DNA of 64,000 nt from Clostridiales bacterium DTU070 (GTDB lineage Bacteria > Bacillota > Clostridia > DSM-8532), in contig LFSH01000034.1 of assembly GCA_001513105.1 (NCBI GenBank), forward strand, positions 1-64,000, in the 5' to 3' direction. The notes under the pieces are model-generated. The model was given only the letters and a program-made list of their open reading frames with translations, was not told the DNA's origin and made no database searches. Positions 1 through 10,441 of this stretch are shown piece after piece. Position 1 is the first letter of the stretch. Every line of letters begins with the position of its first letter. The translations under genes and the position numbers were made by a program.

Positions 1-2867
1 TCTGATTCTGTTCCGCGGTTGCCAAAGATATCGTATGCAACAACCCTGAACCAGTATTTGGTCAGAGGTTTCAAATTTTCTATACGCATTCCAAGGGTTG
101 TCGAGGTTCTGCCGTAATAAACGAATTCACCGTCTTCACTGTCTTTCCACTCAACCTCAAAGAAAGAAACATCCTGATCGGGTACATCATTCCAGCGTAA
201 AGTGATAACCGTTGTGGAAGGTGTTGCAGTAACATTGGTGACCTTCTGAGGCCCCTGTGTATCAACTGTATATGTGCGTTCAGGCTGGCCATTGCTTTCA
301 TTTCCTGATGAGTCCCTCGCAATTGCCCGTATTTTAACCATCTCCTGAACAGGGATATTGCCCAGTCTGAACACAGCTGTGCCATTAGTTTCAATGGTTT
401 CTGCACTGGTCCATGTTTTTCCGTCGTCCAGTGAATACTGCAAAGTAATGGATAATAGCTTGAGATTATCTTCTGCCCTTACTGTTATATTGGTATTCCT
501 GCCGATGACAGTACCGGACAGTGGTTCTATGCCAATTACAACCGGCGGTACAGAATCTTTTACCGCCATTGCTTCTGCAGTGTTTGAATACTCACTTTCC
601 TGATCAAACCTGTCACAGGCAGTAACTTTATAGAAATAGGTTTTATCGGGTTCAACGTTGTTATCGGTATAGTTTAAGTTTTTCAGGTTGGTTATGGTTG
701 CGATATGAGAATACGTACCATCTTCGCCTTGAGCCCTGTAAATCTTATAGCATTTAATATCGGCTTCCGGGCACGGGTCGAAGGTTAACCGGATAACTCC
801 TGAATCACCCTCTACGACAAGGTTTCCGGGAGCTGAAGGCGGAGTTCTGTCAACCTGGTACGATACAATAATGCTGTCTGAAGCGCCCGCTTCATCAAAA
901 ACAGTACACCTTACCATGTAATTTCCACTTGGTATAATGGTGAGATTCCAGCCTATATAATGCCATACCTCAGAGGAGTCCTGGTATGGGCCATTAACAG
1001 TACCTGTTATCCCGGTCCACAATTCACCGTCTTCCGAATACTCAAATTTTGCTGTTGGGCCAAGCGCATTCTGAGTATTGGCAAAATAAACGTATATACT
1101 TGTTGCTTTAGCGCCGCCGATTACTTGTCCGTTTACAGGATTTACCCTTGTTATATGTGGTGCTAAAGGAATAACCGTTATCTCTTCGCTTAACGGGGAT
1201 TTATTACCCGCTGCATCATACGCAAGGACAGAATACTTATAAGCCTTGCCAGTTTCAAGGTTTTCATCCTTATATGAATTTGTAGCCGAGGTTCCGACCA
1301 AAACTCCGTCCCTGTATATTTCATATCCTGTTACACTGACATTATCGGATGGAACACGCCATGTAAGTGAAACTGTTTTTGCGGTTTTAGATGACACATT
1401 TAAATTTGAAGGTGCCGCAGGAGGTTCGGTGTCAATTACCGTTAATACTACAAGTTCATTGCTTTTCTCCGACCGATTACCGGAGGTGTCATATGCTATA
1501 ACATAGTAAGTATATTCTGTATTTGGTAATAATCCTGAATCTGTATAAGTTGTAGCAGTCTGTGTTTTTATTCTGGTTCCGTTACGGTACAGCTCATATC
1601 CTGCTACTTCTATGTTATCTGAAGAGTCAAGCCATTTTAACACAATTTGCGTAGTGTTTTTTGATACAACATATAACTCAGGAGGGACAGGAGGCTCATT
1701 GTCGTATATAACTGAATTGCTCTGCTCTGACAGATTATTATACGCATCAACAGCCTTTACATAATATGTATATGTACCAGGGAAAATTTCGGTATCAACA
1801 AAGCTTGTACCATTTGAAAAGCCGACTTCCTCATCGTTTCTGAATACTTTGTAGCCTGCCAGCTTAACATTATCTGTTGAACCTGTCCAAACAAGTGTAA
1901 CAGACGATTCTGTTTTAGAAGATATTCTAAGGTTTTGAGGTACTGTTGGAGCTGTTGTGTCTTTTTCAGTTACAGCAATTACAATATTGCTGCTTTCTGA
2001 TTGATTCCGCATTATGTCGTAGGCAACAACGAAGTAAGCATACCCTGTATCAGGAGAAAGTCCTGTATCCATAAAACTGGTTGTAGTGGATGAACCAACA
2101 CGTATACCATCCCTGTAAACGTCATAACCTGCAACACCGACATTATCAGTTGATTCATCCCAGGATAAGCTGACCGTTGTTTCAGTTACTTTCGTAACTT
2201 CCAGGTTTGACGGTGCTGTTGGAGATTCTTCATCTACAGGTTCTTCAATCAATGTATTCCATACCGGTGTTCTGTTAAACCTATATCCTATGTCAATAGA
2301 TTTAGTAATTACAAGTATATTGAACCGGGATTCAGTTCTTTCGAAATTCACAGTCTGAAGACCTGTCCCGCTCAGTACCGTCGTATGTGTTCCTGTTGCA
2401 TAAAAGTTATTGTTATAATAACCATACCGCTGTATAAAGTCGCCCTTTACTTCAAGGATTCCTGCCGTCAGATATCCGTCATGGCTGTAATACGCCTGGG
2501 TGACAAAATCTCCTCCTACCTTTACATAGTCATCAGTATTTATCATCCTTAAGTAACCATTGCTCCGGGAATAACTTATGGTTCCGTCCGATGACTTGTT
2601 TTCGGTCTGAATTCGGTAGTCTCCATCTATCATTAACTGACCGCCGTTTATATATAACGTTCCGCCTGATTGTATTACATTTCCCTTAACTATTAAATCT
2701 TTTCCATTAAGGTCTAATGTTCCGCTTTTAATATAAAGGTCGCCTATGGTTTTGTCTTCAATAACAGTAAAATTTGATTCTATTATTGTATCTGTAATTA
2801 TGCTTACAGTATTGCTTTCCTTGGATTCATTTCCTGCCTCATCACTTGCTTGCGGCCACGGCAGCAA
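1..2867 (-). pseudogene. multi-FN3 cell-surface protein, 3' part, broken 5' end
   Basis: One minus-strand frame is open from the left edge to about 2867; it is absent from the ORF track because it has no stop inside the window. After a tail-like DEAGNES stretch comes a region rich in short beta-strand repeats (LYINGGQLMIDGDY), resembling the N-terminal parts of large clostridial wall proteins. At least six fibronectin type III domains follow (typical strings SLSWDESTDNVGVAGYDVYR and YYVIAYDTSGNRS), with two Ig-like segments between them. The C-terminus lies outside the window. The protein is probably secreted and may belong to an RHS/YD-type or other adhesive wall protein. In this frame the only upstream codons are a TAG and then TTG without a ribosome site, while a good signal peptide sits in another frame just upstream. 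I therefore call the gene disrupted; a sequencing error is the alternative. Confidence 0.75.
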
Positions 2868-2940
2868 CTATAATGACAGTCCACCACAAACATGCAAATG
2901 CAAACGGCCGGAAAAAGGATATATAATATTTTTCAGTCAT
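2842..2940 (-). pseudogene. detached signal-peptide start of the FN3 surface protein
   Basis: ATG at 2940 follows a strong AGGAGG ribosome site by about 9 nt and encodes 32 residues with a typical secretion signal: MTEKYY, a hydrophobic core (FAFACLWWTVIIVAAV) and AAS, then TGA. The FN3 protein resumes one base out of frame at the stop. The junction reads GCAAGCAAG, a short direct repeat, and the sequence straight after it (ASDEAGNES) is what the end of an FN3 domain looks like. A deletion between the signal peptide and an internal FN3 domain, landing out of frame, explains this best. Confidence 0.6.
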
Positions 2941-3360
2941 TAAATGAATCCTCCTTTTTTGCACAGCAATTGCCTTTACTGTTTATTACGCCAAATGGTG
3001 ATAATTATTTATACGTTTCTGCAAATTGCCTATTAAATATAGGTAAAATTGTTTAATATTAGTTTATCATGTTTTTTAATTACTTGCAAATACATTCCAG
3101 CTTTATGGTTTAGCTGTTACTATTTGAAAAAGATACTAACTGAAACTTCGCAAAAACCCTTTTGGATAATAAGCCTAAACCATTTTGGGATTAAAAAAAG
3201 CACCGTATTACCGGTGCCTTTCCTGTTTCGTTGCAAAGCATAGTTTGCAGTTCTTTACCTTTAGTTTCAGACTAAAATGAGGAATGATTTCACCCGGGAA
3301 CGATTCTGTCGGAGATGACAGAACCGCCCCGGCTTCCTGATGCTCCCCCCCTGTTTTTGC
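2941..3360. other. intergenic region between metK and the FN3 gene
   Basis: About 420 bp without a credible gene. It holds the metK terminator (3193-3217), a second hairpin with arms TTCTGTC/GACAGAA (3304-3323), and the AT-rich upstream region of the FN3 gene with its ribosome site at about 2950-2955. The track ORF at 3049-3243 has no ribosome site and no family-like sequence. I see no riboswitch here. Confidence 0.6.
3193..3217 (-). terminator. Rho-independent terminator after metK
   Basis: On the minus strand, GCACCG/CGGTGC arms around a 6-nt loop are followed by seven T. It lies about 145 nt past the metK stop and would end the radical SAM-metK transcript. Confidence 0.8.
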
Positions 3361-4503
3361 TTAGTACAATATTTTAGAAAGATCGGTACGTTCCCAGGGC
3401 ATGTTAACTGCATTGCTGCCAAAATGGCCATAGCAGGAAACTGCTGAAAACATCGGGTTATTTAACCCAAACCTTCTTATAATTGCAGTGAGGCGCAGAT
3501 CCAAGTTCTTCAAAACATGCCTGCAAAGATCTTCATCAGGCATCTTTCCTGTACCGAAGGTGTCCACCATAACTGCGATTGGTTCTGTGAGACCAATTGC
3601 ATAACTCAGCTGAACCTCGCACTTGTCTGCGAGACCTGCGGCTACAATGTTTTTTGCTATGTACCGTGCCATATATGTCCCACTGCGATCTGCTTTTGAT
3701 GCGTCTTTCCCCGAAAGCGAACCGCCGCCGCACCTTGAATAACCTCCGTAGGTATCGGATACCGTTTTCCTTCCTGTTAATCCTGAATCGCCTGCAGGGC
3801 CACCCGTTACGAATCTTCCGGCAGGATTCACAAAAATCTGTGTATCCTCATCTATTAAGTATTCAGGTATAACAGGATATATTACATGTTTTGTCACTTC
3901 ATTGCGAAGCGTCTCAGTCTTTACTTTGTCCCTGTGCTGACAGGATAAAACAACAGCAGATACTCTCGAAGGGGTACCATTTTCATACTCCACAGTCACC
4001 TGTGATTTACCGTCGGGCAGCAGGTAGGGCAGTTCTCCGGTTATTCGTGTTTGTTCAAGGCGCTTTGTAAGAGCATGAGCAAGTTCAATTGGAAGCGGCA
4101 TGAGACATTCGGTTTCCCTGCAGGCGAAACCAACCATAATACCCTGATCACCTGCGCCCATATCCAATATATCCTGTTTCCTCATTAAAGCAGCAGCTAT
4201 ATCCGGCGATTGTTCGTGAAAATATACACGGACAGCACAGGTATCTGCATCAAACCCCCGTCCGTGTTCGGTATATCCGATTTCTCTGATAACTTTCCTG
4301 GCTGTTCCTTCATAATCAACCTCGGCAGTTGTCGTAATTTCACCGAAAATGTGTACCTGGTCCACCGTACATGTAACCTCACAGGCTACATGCGCCTGCG
4401 GGTCCTGTACAAGTATTTCATCCAGTATCCGGTCGGCAATCTGGTCGCAAATCTTGTCCGGATGACCCCTTGTTACAGATTCTGATGTAAAGTACCTTTT
4501 CAT
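3361..4503 (-). CDS. metK: S-adenosylmethionine synthetase, divergent
   Basis: Makes S-adenosylmethionine from ATP and methionine in the cytoplasm. The N-terminal SESVTRGHPDKICDQIAD motif, the ATP-binding GAGDQG loop (about residue 118) and a C-terminal YGHFG..A..PWE signature are all present. The central P-loop-like stretch reads YGGYSRCGGGSLSGKD where most bacterial MetK have YGG..RHGGGAFSGKD, so this copy is diverged and slightly short (380 residues against about 395). The track start at 4509 is a TTG only one base from the AGGGG site; ATG 4503 is 7 nt from that site and is preferred. The gene begins 15 nt after a radical SAM gene, so the two are almost certainly cotranscribed. It could be a second MetK serving that enzyme or simply the housekeeping copy; the window cannot decide. 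Confidence 0.93.
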   Translation of the reverse strand: MKRYFTSESVTRGHPDKICDQIADRILDEILVQDPQAHVACEVTCTVDQVHIFGEITTTAEVDYEGTARKVIREIGYTEHGRGFDADTCAVRVYFHEQSPDIAAALMRKQDILDMGAGDQGIMVGFACRETECLMPLPIELAHALTKRLEQTRITGELPYLLPDGKSQVTVEYENGTPSRVSAVVLSCQHRDKVKTETLRNEVTKHVIYPVIPEYLIDEDTQIFVNPAGRFVTGGPAGDSGLTGRKTVSDTYGGYSRCGGGSLSGKDASKADRSGTYMARYIAKNIVAAGLADKCEVQLSYAIGLTEPIAVMVDTFGTGKMPDEDLCRHVLKNLDLRLTAIIRRFGLNNPMFSAVSCYGHFGSNAVNMPWERTDLSKILY

Positions 4504-4518
4504 TGGCAATCCCCTGCC

Positions 4519-5904
4519 TTACACAGCTTCCTTATGAGGTTTCATTTTCCCTCTTGTAATAGGCTTGCGCGGGAACTGCTTCCACAATTGATCAGCAACG
4601 GGAGCCCATTTTTCCGCCCTTTCCACACATTTATTGCAGTAGTCACTGGCTTTCTCAGGGCACTTCAGATCTGTGGATTTTGCCCCTGTTTTTTTAACCA
4701 TTTCGGTTAATTTTCCGGGGTTGTCAAGAACAGGGCATGGCCTTAACATATTATCATTAAACGGCTGCCCGGCCCGGTAGGCTTTGAAGAACGGAGACTG
4801 GTATGCTTCAAGCAGCGTTTTCTCCCTGATATTGGAGTCGGAATAATGTATGAATGCACAGGGTTCTATATCTCCGTTTGCATTTATATGGATGTACGCT
4901 CTTCCCGCTGCAATGCAGCCGCCGACAAACTCGCCGTCATTCCAGAAATCCATGGTGAATATCGGTTTTTCCTTCCTGAACTTACGAACCTGGTGATACA
5001 TGAATTTACGCTGTTCTGCGGTAACCATCAGTTCTGGAACCGCATCAGCGCCTATTGGCATATATGTAAACAGCCATGCGAACTTGGCACCGCGTTCAAT
5101 CATTTCATCAAAAAACTCGTCACTGCCTATAACCTCGACATTTTTGCTGGTATAGCAGCATGATATGCCAAATCCCAGTTTGTGTTCCTTCAGTATTTTC
5201 ATTGCCCGTATTATCGCCTGGTAAGTACCTTTGCCCCGCCTGAAATCGGTAGCTTCCTCAAAACCTTCAACGCTTATGCATGGCACGAAGTTCTTAACCC
5301 TGAGCATTTCCTCAGCAAAAGCATCATCAATAAGCGTACCGTTTGTAAAAGCAAGGAATGCACAGTCTTTATGCTTCTCGCACAGTTTTATAATGTCGGC
5401 CTTCCGGATAAGCGGCTCACCGCCTGAATAAATGTAAACATATGTACCGTGTTCCTTACCCTGGTTAATAATACTGTCAAGTTCTTCGAATGTCAGGTTC
5501 AGCCTGTTTCCGTACTGGGCAGCCCAGCATCCGGTACATTTAAGGTTGCATGCCGATGTAGGATCCATTAGGATTGCCCATGGAATATTGCAGTTGTATT
5601 TCTCCATATATTCAATCTGGATTGGTGTTCCAATCATCGAGCCATTTACGACAAAGTTTTCAAACAGGACTTTACGCTGTCCCGGATCAATATCGGTCCA
5701 TAAGCTCCTAATCAATTTAGACCAGTTACTGTCAGGGTCCGAGACAGCTTCTTTTACTGCGGTAACAGGACCTGTAACTCCTTTTCCCTTATCATGTTCG
5801 AGCAGCCAGTCCAGTATTTTAGGAATATTCGTGGAGGGATCCCTGTCAAGGTAACTGTAAACGGCCTTCATTCCCAACCTTTTTACCGTATCTGATACGT
5901 TCAT
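4519..5904 (-). CDS. radical SAM/SPASM-type protein of unknown substrate
   Basis: A 461-residue cytoplasmic radical SAM enzyme. The cluster-binding CNLKCTGC motif lies near residue 117, followed by the SAM-binding YSGGEP motif. The C-terminal half carries extra cysteines (GGCIAAGRAYIHINANGDIEPCAF, RPCP, CPEKASDYCNKC) of the kind that hold auxiliary Fe-S clusters in SPASM/twitch enzymes. This type is common in Firmicutes beside a TetR regulator, but I know of no proven reaction. ATG 5904 has an AGGAGG site 8-9 nt upstream. It follows the TetR gene, although a strong terminator separates the two, and runs straight into metK. A TATAAT-like box at about 5957-5962 could give it its own promoter. 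No precursor peptide is visible nearby, which argues against a RiPP role. Confidence 0.85.
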   Translation of the reverse strand: MNVSDTVKRLGMKAVYSYLDRDPSTNIPKILDWLLEHDKGKGVTGPVTAVKEAVSDPDSNWSKLIRSLWTDIDPGQRKVLFENFVVNGSMIGTPIQIEYMEKYNCNIPWAILMDPTSACNLKCTGCWAAQYGNRLNLTFEELDSIINQGKEHGTYVYIYSGGEPLIRKADIIKLCEKHKDCAFLAFTNGTLIDDAFAEEMLRVKNFVPCISVEGFEEATDFRRGKGTYQAIIRAMKILKEHKLGFGISCCYTSKNVEVIGSDEFFDEMIERGAKFAWLFTYMPIGADAVPELMVTAEQRKFMYHQVRKFRKEKPIFTMDFWNDGEFVGGCIAAGRAYIHINANGDIEPCAFIHYSDSNIREKTLLEAYQSPFFKAYRAGQPFNDNMLRPCPVLDNPGKLTEMVKKTGAKSTDLKCPEKASDYCNKCVERAEKWAPVADQLWKQFPRKPITRGKMKPHKEAV

Positions 5905-5972
5905 ACAGATTACCTCCTATGATCTATTCTCAGCTTAAGTTTATAAAGGCACGCAATTATACTCAACGGACA

Positions 5973-6009
5973 AAAAAGCGACTCTGTTCGATTTTTGAAC
6001 AAAGTCGCC
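5973..6009 (-). terminator. terminator between TetR gene and radical SAM gene
   Basis: A 12-bp stem with one mismatch (arms GCGACTCTGTTC and GAACAAAGTCGC on the plus strand) around a 7-nt loop, followed on the minus strand by six T. It lies 25 nt past the TetR stop and may attenuate read-through into the radical SAM gene. Confidence 0.85.
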
Positions 6010-6033
6010 CTTTTGTCTGATTTTTGTATAAGT

Positions 6034-6621
6034 TTATTGGTTTGTCCTGTTCTTAGGGGAATTATTGTTTTTATCCGAGCAGTTCTTAAGCGCAAGCTGT
6101 ATGTTTCCGTCTATAATGGTATTCAGCCTGTCTATGAAATCCTCTATATCGGGTTTCATATCACTCCAGAGAAACTTCAGAAAAAATCCTGTAAATGCGT
6201 ACTGGTAGAACTCGGATACGAACCTGATGTCTTCATCGGTCACATTCAGCCCTTCAGCCTCTTTTTTAACCAGTTCGTACATATGCTTGTTGGTGGAATC
6301 AAAAACATACCGTTCCAGCTGATCCCTGTTCAGAGAGTTGAAGATATGGTATACAATCTGCCTGTTTTCAGTCACCATCTGTAAAACATCCCTGAGCATA
6401 TTCTGCCAGGACTCATTGGTGTTGGCTTCTATTACCCTTTCCAGTTCCTCTTTGAAGAACGATTCCAACAGATCATAGATGTCGCGGAAATGATAGTAGA
6501 AAGTGTTTCTGTTAATCTCGCATTTTTCAATTATATTTGTTACGGTAATCTTGTCCAGCGGTGTTTTTTCAAGCATCTCACGGAACGTTTGAATTATTGC
6601 TTTCCTGGTAAAACGCGCCAT
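6034..6621 (-). CDS. TetR/AcrR-family transcriptional regulator
   Basis: A 195-residue DNA-binding regulator. The first 50 residues form the TetR helix-turn-helix, ending in the typical INRNTFYYHFRDIYDLL; the rest is a helical ligand/dimer domain without recognisable ligand residues. The track start (6642) lacks a ribosome site, whereas ATG 6621 is preceded by GGAG at 7 nt and starts the usual MARFTRKAI. It lies upstream of the radical SAM-metK pair, the neighbour with which this regulator type often occurs, so that pair is its likely target. A short inverted repeat about 100 bp upstream may be its own operator. Confidence 0.85.
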   Translation of the reverse strand: MARFTRKAIIQTFREMLEKTPLDKITVTNIIEKCEINRNTFYYHFRDIYDLLESFFKEELERVIEANTNESWQNMLRDVLQMVTENRQIVYHIFNSLNRDQLERYVFDSTNKHMYELVKKEAEGLNVTDEDIRFVSEFYQYAFTGFFLKFLWSDMKPDIEDFIDRLNTIIDGNIQLALKNCSDKNNNSPKNRTNQ

Positions 6622-6719
6622 TACTTTTCTCCTTTTCTGCATGGAACAAATAAACGATTTCCCCGCTTACTGCATGCGTACACTGATACTTTTCAATAAA
6701 AATACCTGGTCCTGTTGTA

Positions 6720-6735
6720 TACCGAATTACCGGTA
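6720..6735. promoter_or_regulatory. possible TetR operator (TACCG-N6-CGGTA)
   Basis: A small perfect inverted repeat, TACCG-AATTAC-CGGTA, lies about 100 bp upstream of the TetR start. Position and symmetry fit autoregulation, but five-base arms are common by chance. Confidence 0.25.
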
Positions 6736-6743
6736 AACCATAT

Positions 6744-6785
6744 TGCAATAAGCAGGTTCTGCGTTATGCAAAACCTGCCATTGCA
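6744..6785 (-). terminator. long dyad after groEL, likely transcript end
   Basis: Nested arms TGCAAT..GCAGGTT / AACCTGC..ATTGCA form a 13-bp stem interrupted by small bulges, about 30 nt past the groEL stop. There is no clear T tract, so termination or 3'-end stabilisation is inferred from position. Confidence 0.45.
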
Positions 6786-6812
6786 TGATTAAGCAAAATA
6801 TTTACGGAGGTG

Positions 6813-8739
<1,927 letters not shown>

Positions 8740-8803
8740 TCAACTCCTTCTAATATTAGTTATTGATGTGATATTAAAGAACCAACAGAAATTTTCTTTA
8801 ATT

Positions 8804-8830
8804 TTAGCACTCACCTATAACGAGTGCTAA
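8804..8830. promoter_or_regulatory. CIRCE operator (HrcA binding site)
   Basis: A perfect TTAGCACTC-N9-GAGTGCTAA inverted repeat, the classical HrcA target of Firmicute heat-shock operons, placed just downstream of the predicted groES promoter. Confidence 0.97.
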
Positions 8831-8837
8831 CAATAAT

Positions 8838-8866
8838 AATTTAATTCTATTGGATTATATAGTCAA
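8838..8866 (-). promoter_or_regulatory. sigma-A promoter of groESL
   Basis: On the minus strand, TTGACT (8861-8866) and TAAATT (8838-8843) are separated by 17 bp. Transcription would begin near the edge of the CIRCE element. Confidence 0.6.
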
Positions 8867-9071
8867 TTAATTACGGGCATGAATAACCGGGTTTACAGGC
8901 TAATATCCGGCGTTTATGCAAAATATCTTTTGTTTGCTCAATAAAGCTCTGTTTTATCCAATAATTGCTGTTAAACTCCATTTGTTGCTAAAACCAATCC
9001 GGCTGTTTATACTTGTATTATGAAACTATATCCACCGCGCGTTATCCTGGTATAAAACGGGAGAGATTACG

Positions 9072-9785
9072 TTGCAGAGGAAAATAAAAAGAAGGGGCTT
9101 TGACCCCAATGATTTTAAATGGTTTTCAGACGAAGCCGTCGCAAAACTTAAAAAAGCGCAGGACGAAGTCCAATGGCTTCTTGACAGGGGGTTTAAATTT
9201 GACTCCGTGATTACATTTGTCTGCAACCACTACCTGCTCTCGTCAAGGCAGAGGCTTGCCCTTCAGAGGTCGGCTTCAGGTTCTGTAAAGTTTGAAAAAA
9301 GGAAAAACACAATGCTGCCTCTCGAAGCAGCCAGGGACGGGTGTATTTATATTGACGGATTCAACCTGGTCATTACTCTCGAGGTTGCCCTTTCGGGAAG
9401 CCCCGTATTTCTTGGAAGGGACGGCGTTATAAGGGATCTTGCGGGGCTTCGCGGAACGTATAGACTGATAGATAAGACAGAAACGGCCTTGAACCTGATC
9501 GGAAAATGTTTAAATGACCTTTCGGTTCCTGCAGTGATGTTCTTCCTTGATTCCCCTGTTTCCAACTCCGGCAGGCTTGGAAGCAAAATACTTGAATGCT
9601 CATATGACTGGAATATCCCTGTTGAAGTGGAAATTGTGCCAAACGCTGATGTTATCCTTTCGGGAATGAACAGGATTGTAACTTCCGATGCGATAATCCT
9701 TGACTCTTGCACAGGCTGGTTCAACCTTGGAAGAAAAATAATCGAGGATTATATAAGTTACGCATGGGTTGTGGATTTGACCTAA
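9072..9785 (+). CDS. DUF434/DUF5616 protein, PIN-like fold suspected
   Basis: A 237-residue soluble protein that I recognise as the DUF434 family: an N-terminal helical segment (about residues 5-60) with RGFKFDSVITFVCNHYLL, then a DUF5616-type C-terminal domain. That domain opens with YIDGFNLVITLE and later carries FFLDSPVSNSG, NADVIL and TSDAIILD. The order of acidic residues is like PIN/NYN-type nucleases, so RNase activity is a reasonable but unproven idea. The start is TTG 9072 with GGGAG 8 nt upstream; no ATG fits. The gene stands alone, divergent from groESL and convergent with a response-regulator gene. Confidence 0.75.
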   Translation: MQRKIKRRGFDPNDFKWFSDEAVAKLKKAQDEVQWLLDRGFKFDSVITFVCNHYLLSSRQRLALQRSASGSVKFEKRKNTMLPLEAARDGCIYIDGFNLVITLEVALSGSPVFLGRDGVIRDLAGLRGTYRLIDKTETALNLIGKCLNDLSVPAVMFFLDSPVSNSGRLGSKILECSYDWNIPVEVEIVPNADVILSGMNRIVTSDAIILDSCTGWFNLGRKIIEDYISYAWVVDLT

Positions 9786-9812
9786 AACAGCTCAGTGCCG
9801 GAAATTTCTATA

Positions 9813-10430
9813 TTACAAAATGTTTTTATAGTAGAAAATCGCAAGCTGTGTCCTGCCGCGCAGATTCAGTTTTTCAAGAATAATGCTTATGTAATTCCTT
9901 ACCGTGCCCTCGCTCAAATAAAGGATTCGGGATATTTCCCTGTTCGACAGCCCGTCGGCCACATGTTTGATTATCGCCATTTCCTTCTCATTCAGGCCGT
10001 ACTTCTCCAAAACATTTTCCTTCCTGGATATATGGGGTATTTTACTGATGATTTCGTCGCCAAACACCCTCTGGCCCATATATACAGCCTTGACCGACGG
10101 TATTATGCTTTCATAATTCTGTTTCAGAATATACCCCTTTGCACCAATCTGAAAGGCCCTTGTGATATATTCGTCATCCGAAAAGGTGGTAAGGAAAAGC
10201 ACCTTTGCATCCTTATCCTCCGCTATTATTTCTTCGGCAGCGTCTATCCCGCTCATACCCTCCATCCTGATATCTATAAGAAGAATATCAGGCCTGTGCT
10301 TTCTATACAGTTCCACGGCCTGCCAGCCGCTGTTCCCTGTCGCTGTAACTTCAATCTCCTTATCCGATTTCAGTATTGTTTTAAGGGAGGAAGTAACCAG
10401 CCTGTCATCATCAACAACCAGTATTCTCAT
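9813..10430 (-). CDS. NarL/LuxR-family response regulator
   Basis: A 205-residue response regulator. The receiver domain has the acidic triad (VVDDD at residues 5-9), phospho-acceptor Asp53 in LLIDIRMEG and a conserved Lys in AKGYILK. The C-terminal LuxR helix-turn-helix (about 140-200) contains DGLSNREISRILYLSEGTVRNYI. It starts 11 nt after the sensor-kinase stop with a GAGGTG site, so the two form an operon. Kinase-regulator pairs of this kind next to ABC-2 exporters (such as YvfTU in Bacillus) usually control the exporter, here divergently encoded. The inverted repeat in the shared upstream region is the likely binding site. Confidence 0.9.
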   Translation of the reverse strand: MRILVVDDDRLVTSSLKTILKSDKEIEVTATGNSGWQAVELYRKHRPDILLIDIRMEGMSGIDAAEEIIAEDKDAKVLFLTTFSDDEYITRAFQIGAKGYILKQNYESIIPSVKAVYMGQRVFGDEIISKIPHISRKENVLEKYGLNEKEMAIIKHVADGLSNREISRILYLSEGTVRNYISIILEKLNLRGRTQLAIFYYKNIL

Positions 10431-10441
10431 ACTGCACCTCT

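Noticed and set aside
80-406. 108-aa minus-strand ORF
   Set aside because: Out of frame with the FN3 protein that clearly covers this region.
2838-2870. Programmed +1 frameshift (RF2-like) at AAG TGA in the FN3 gene
   Set aside because: There is no slippery codon or internal Shine-Dalgarno-like stimulator in place, and the junction repeat GCAAGCAAG explains a deletion better.
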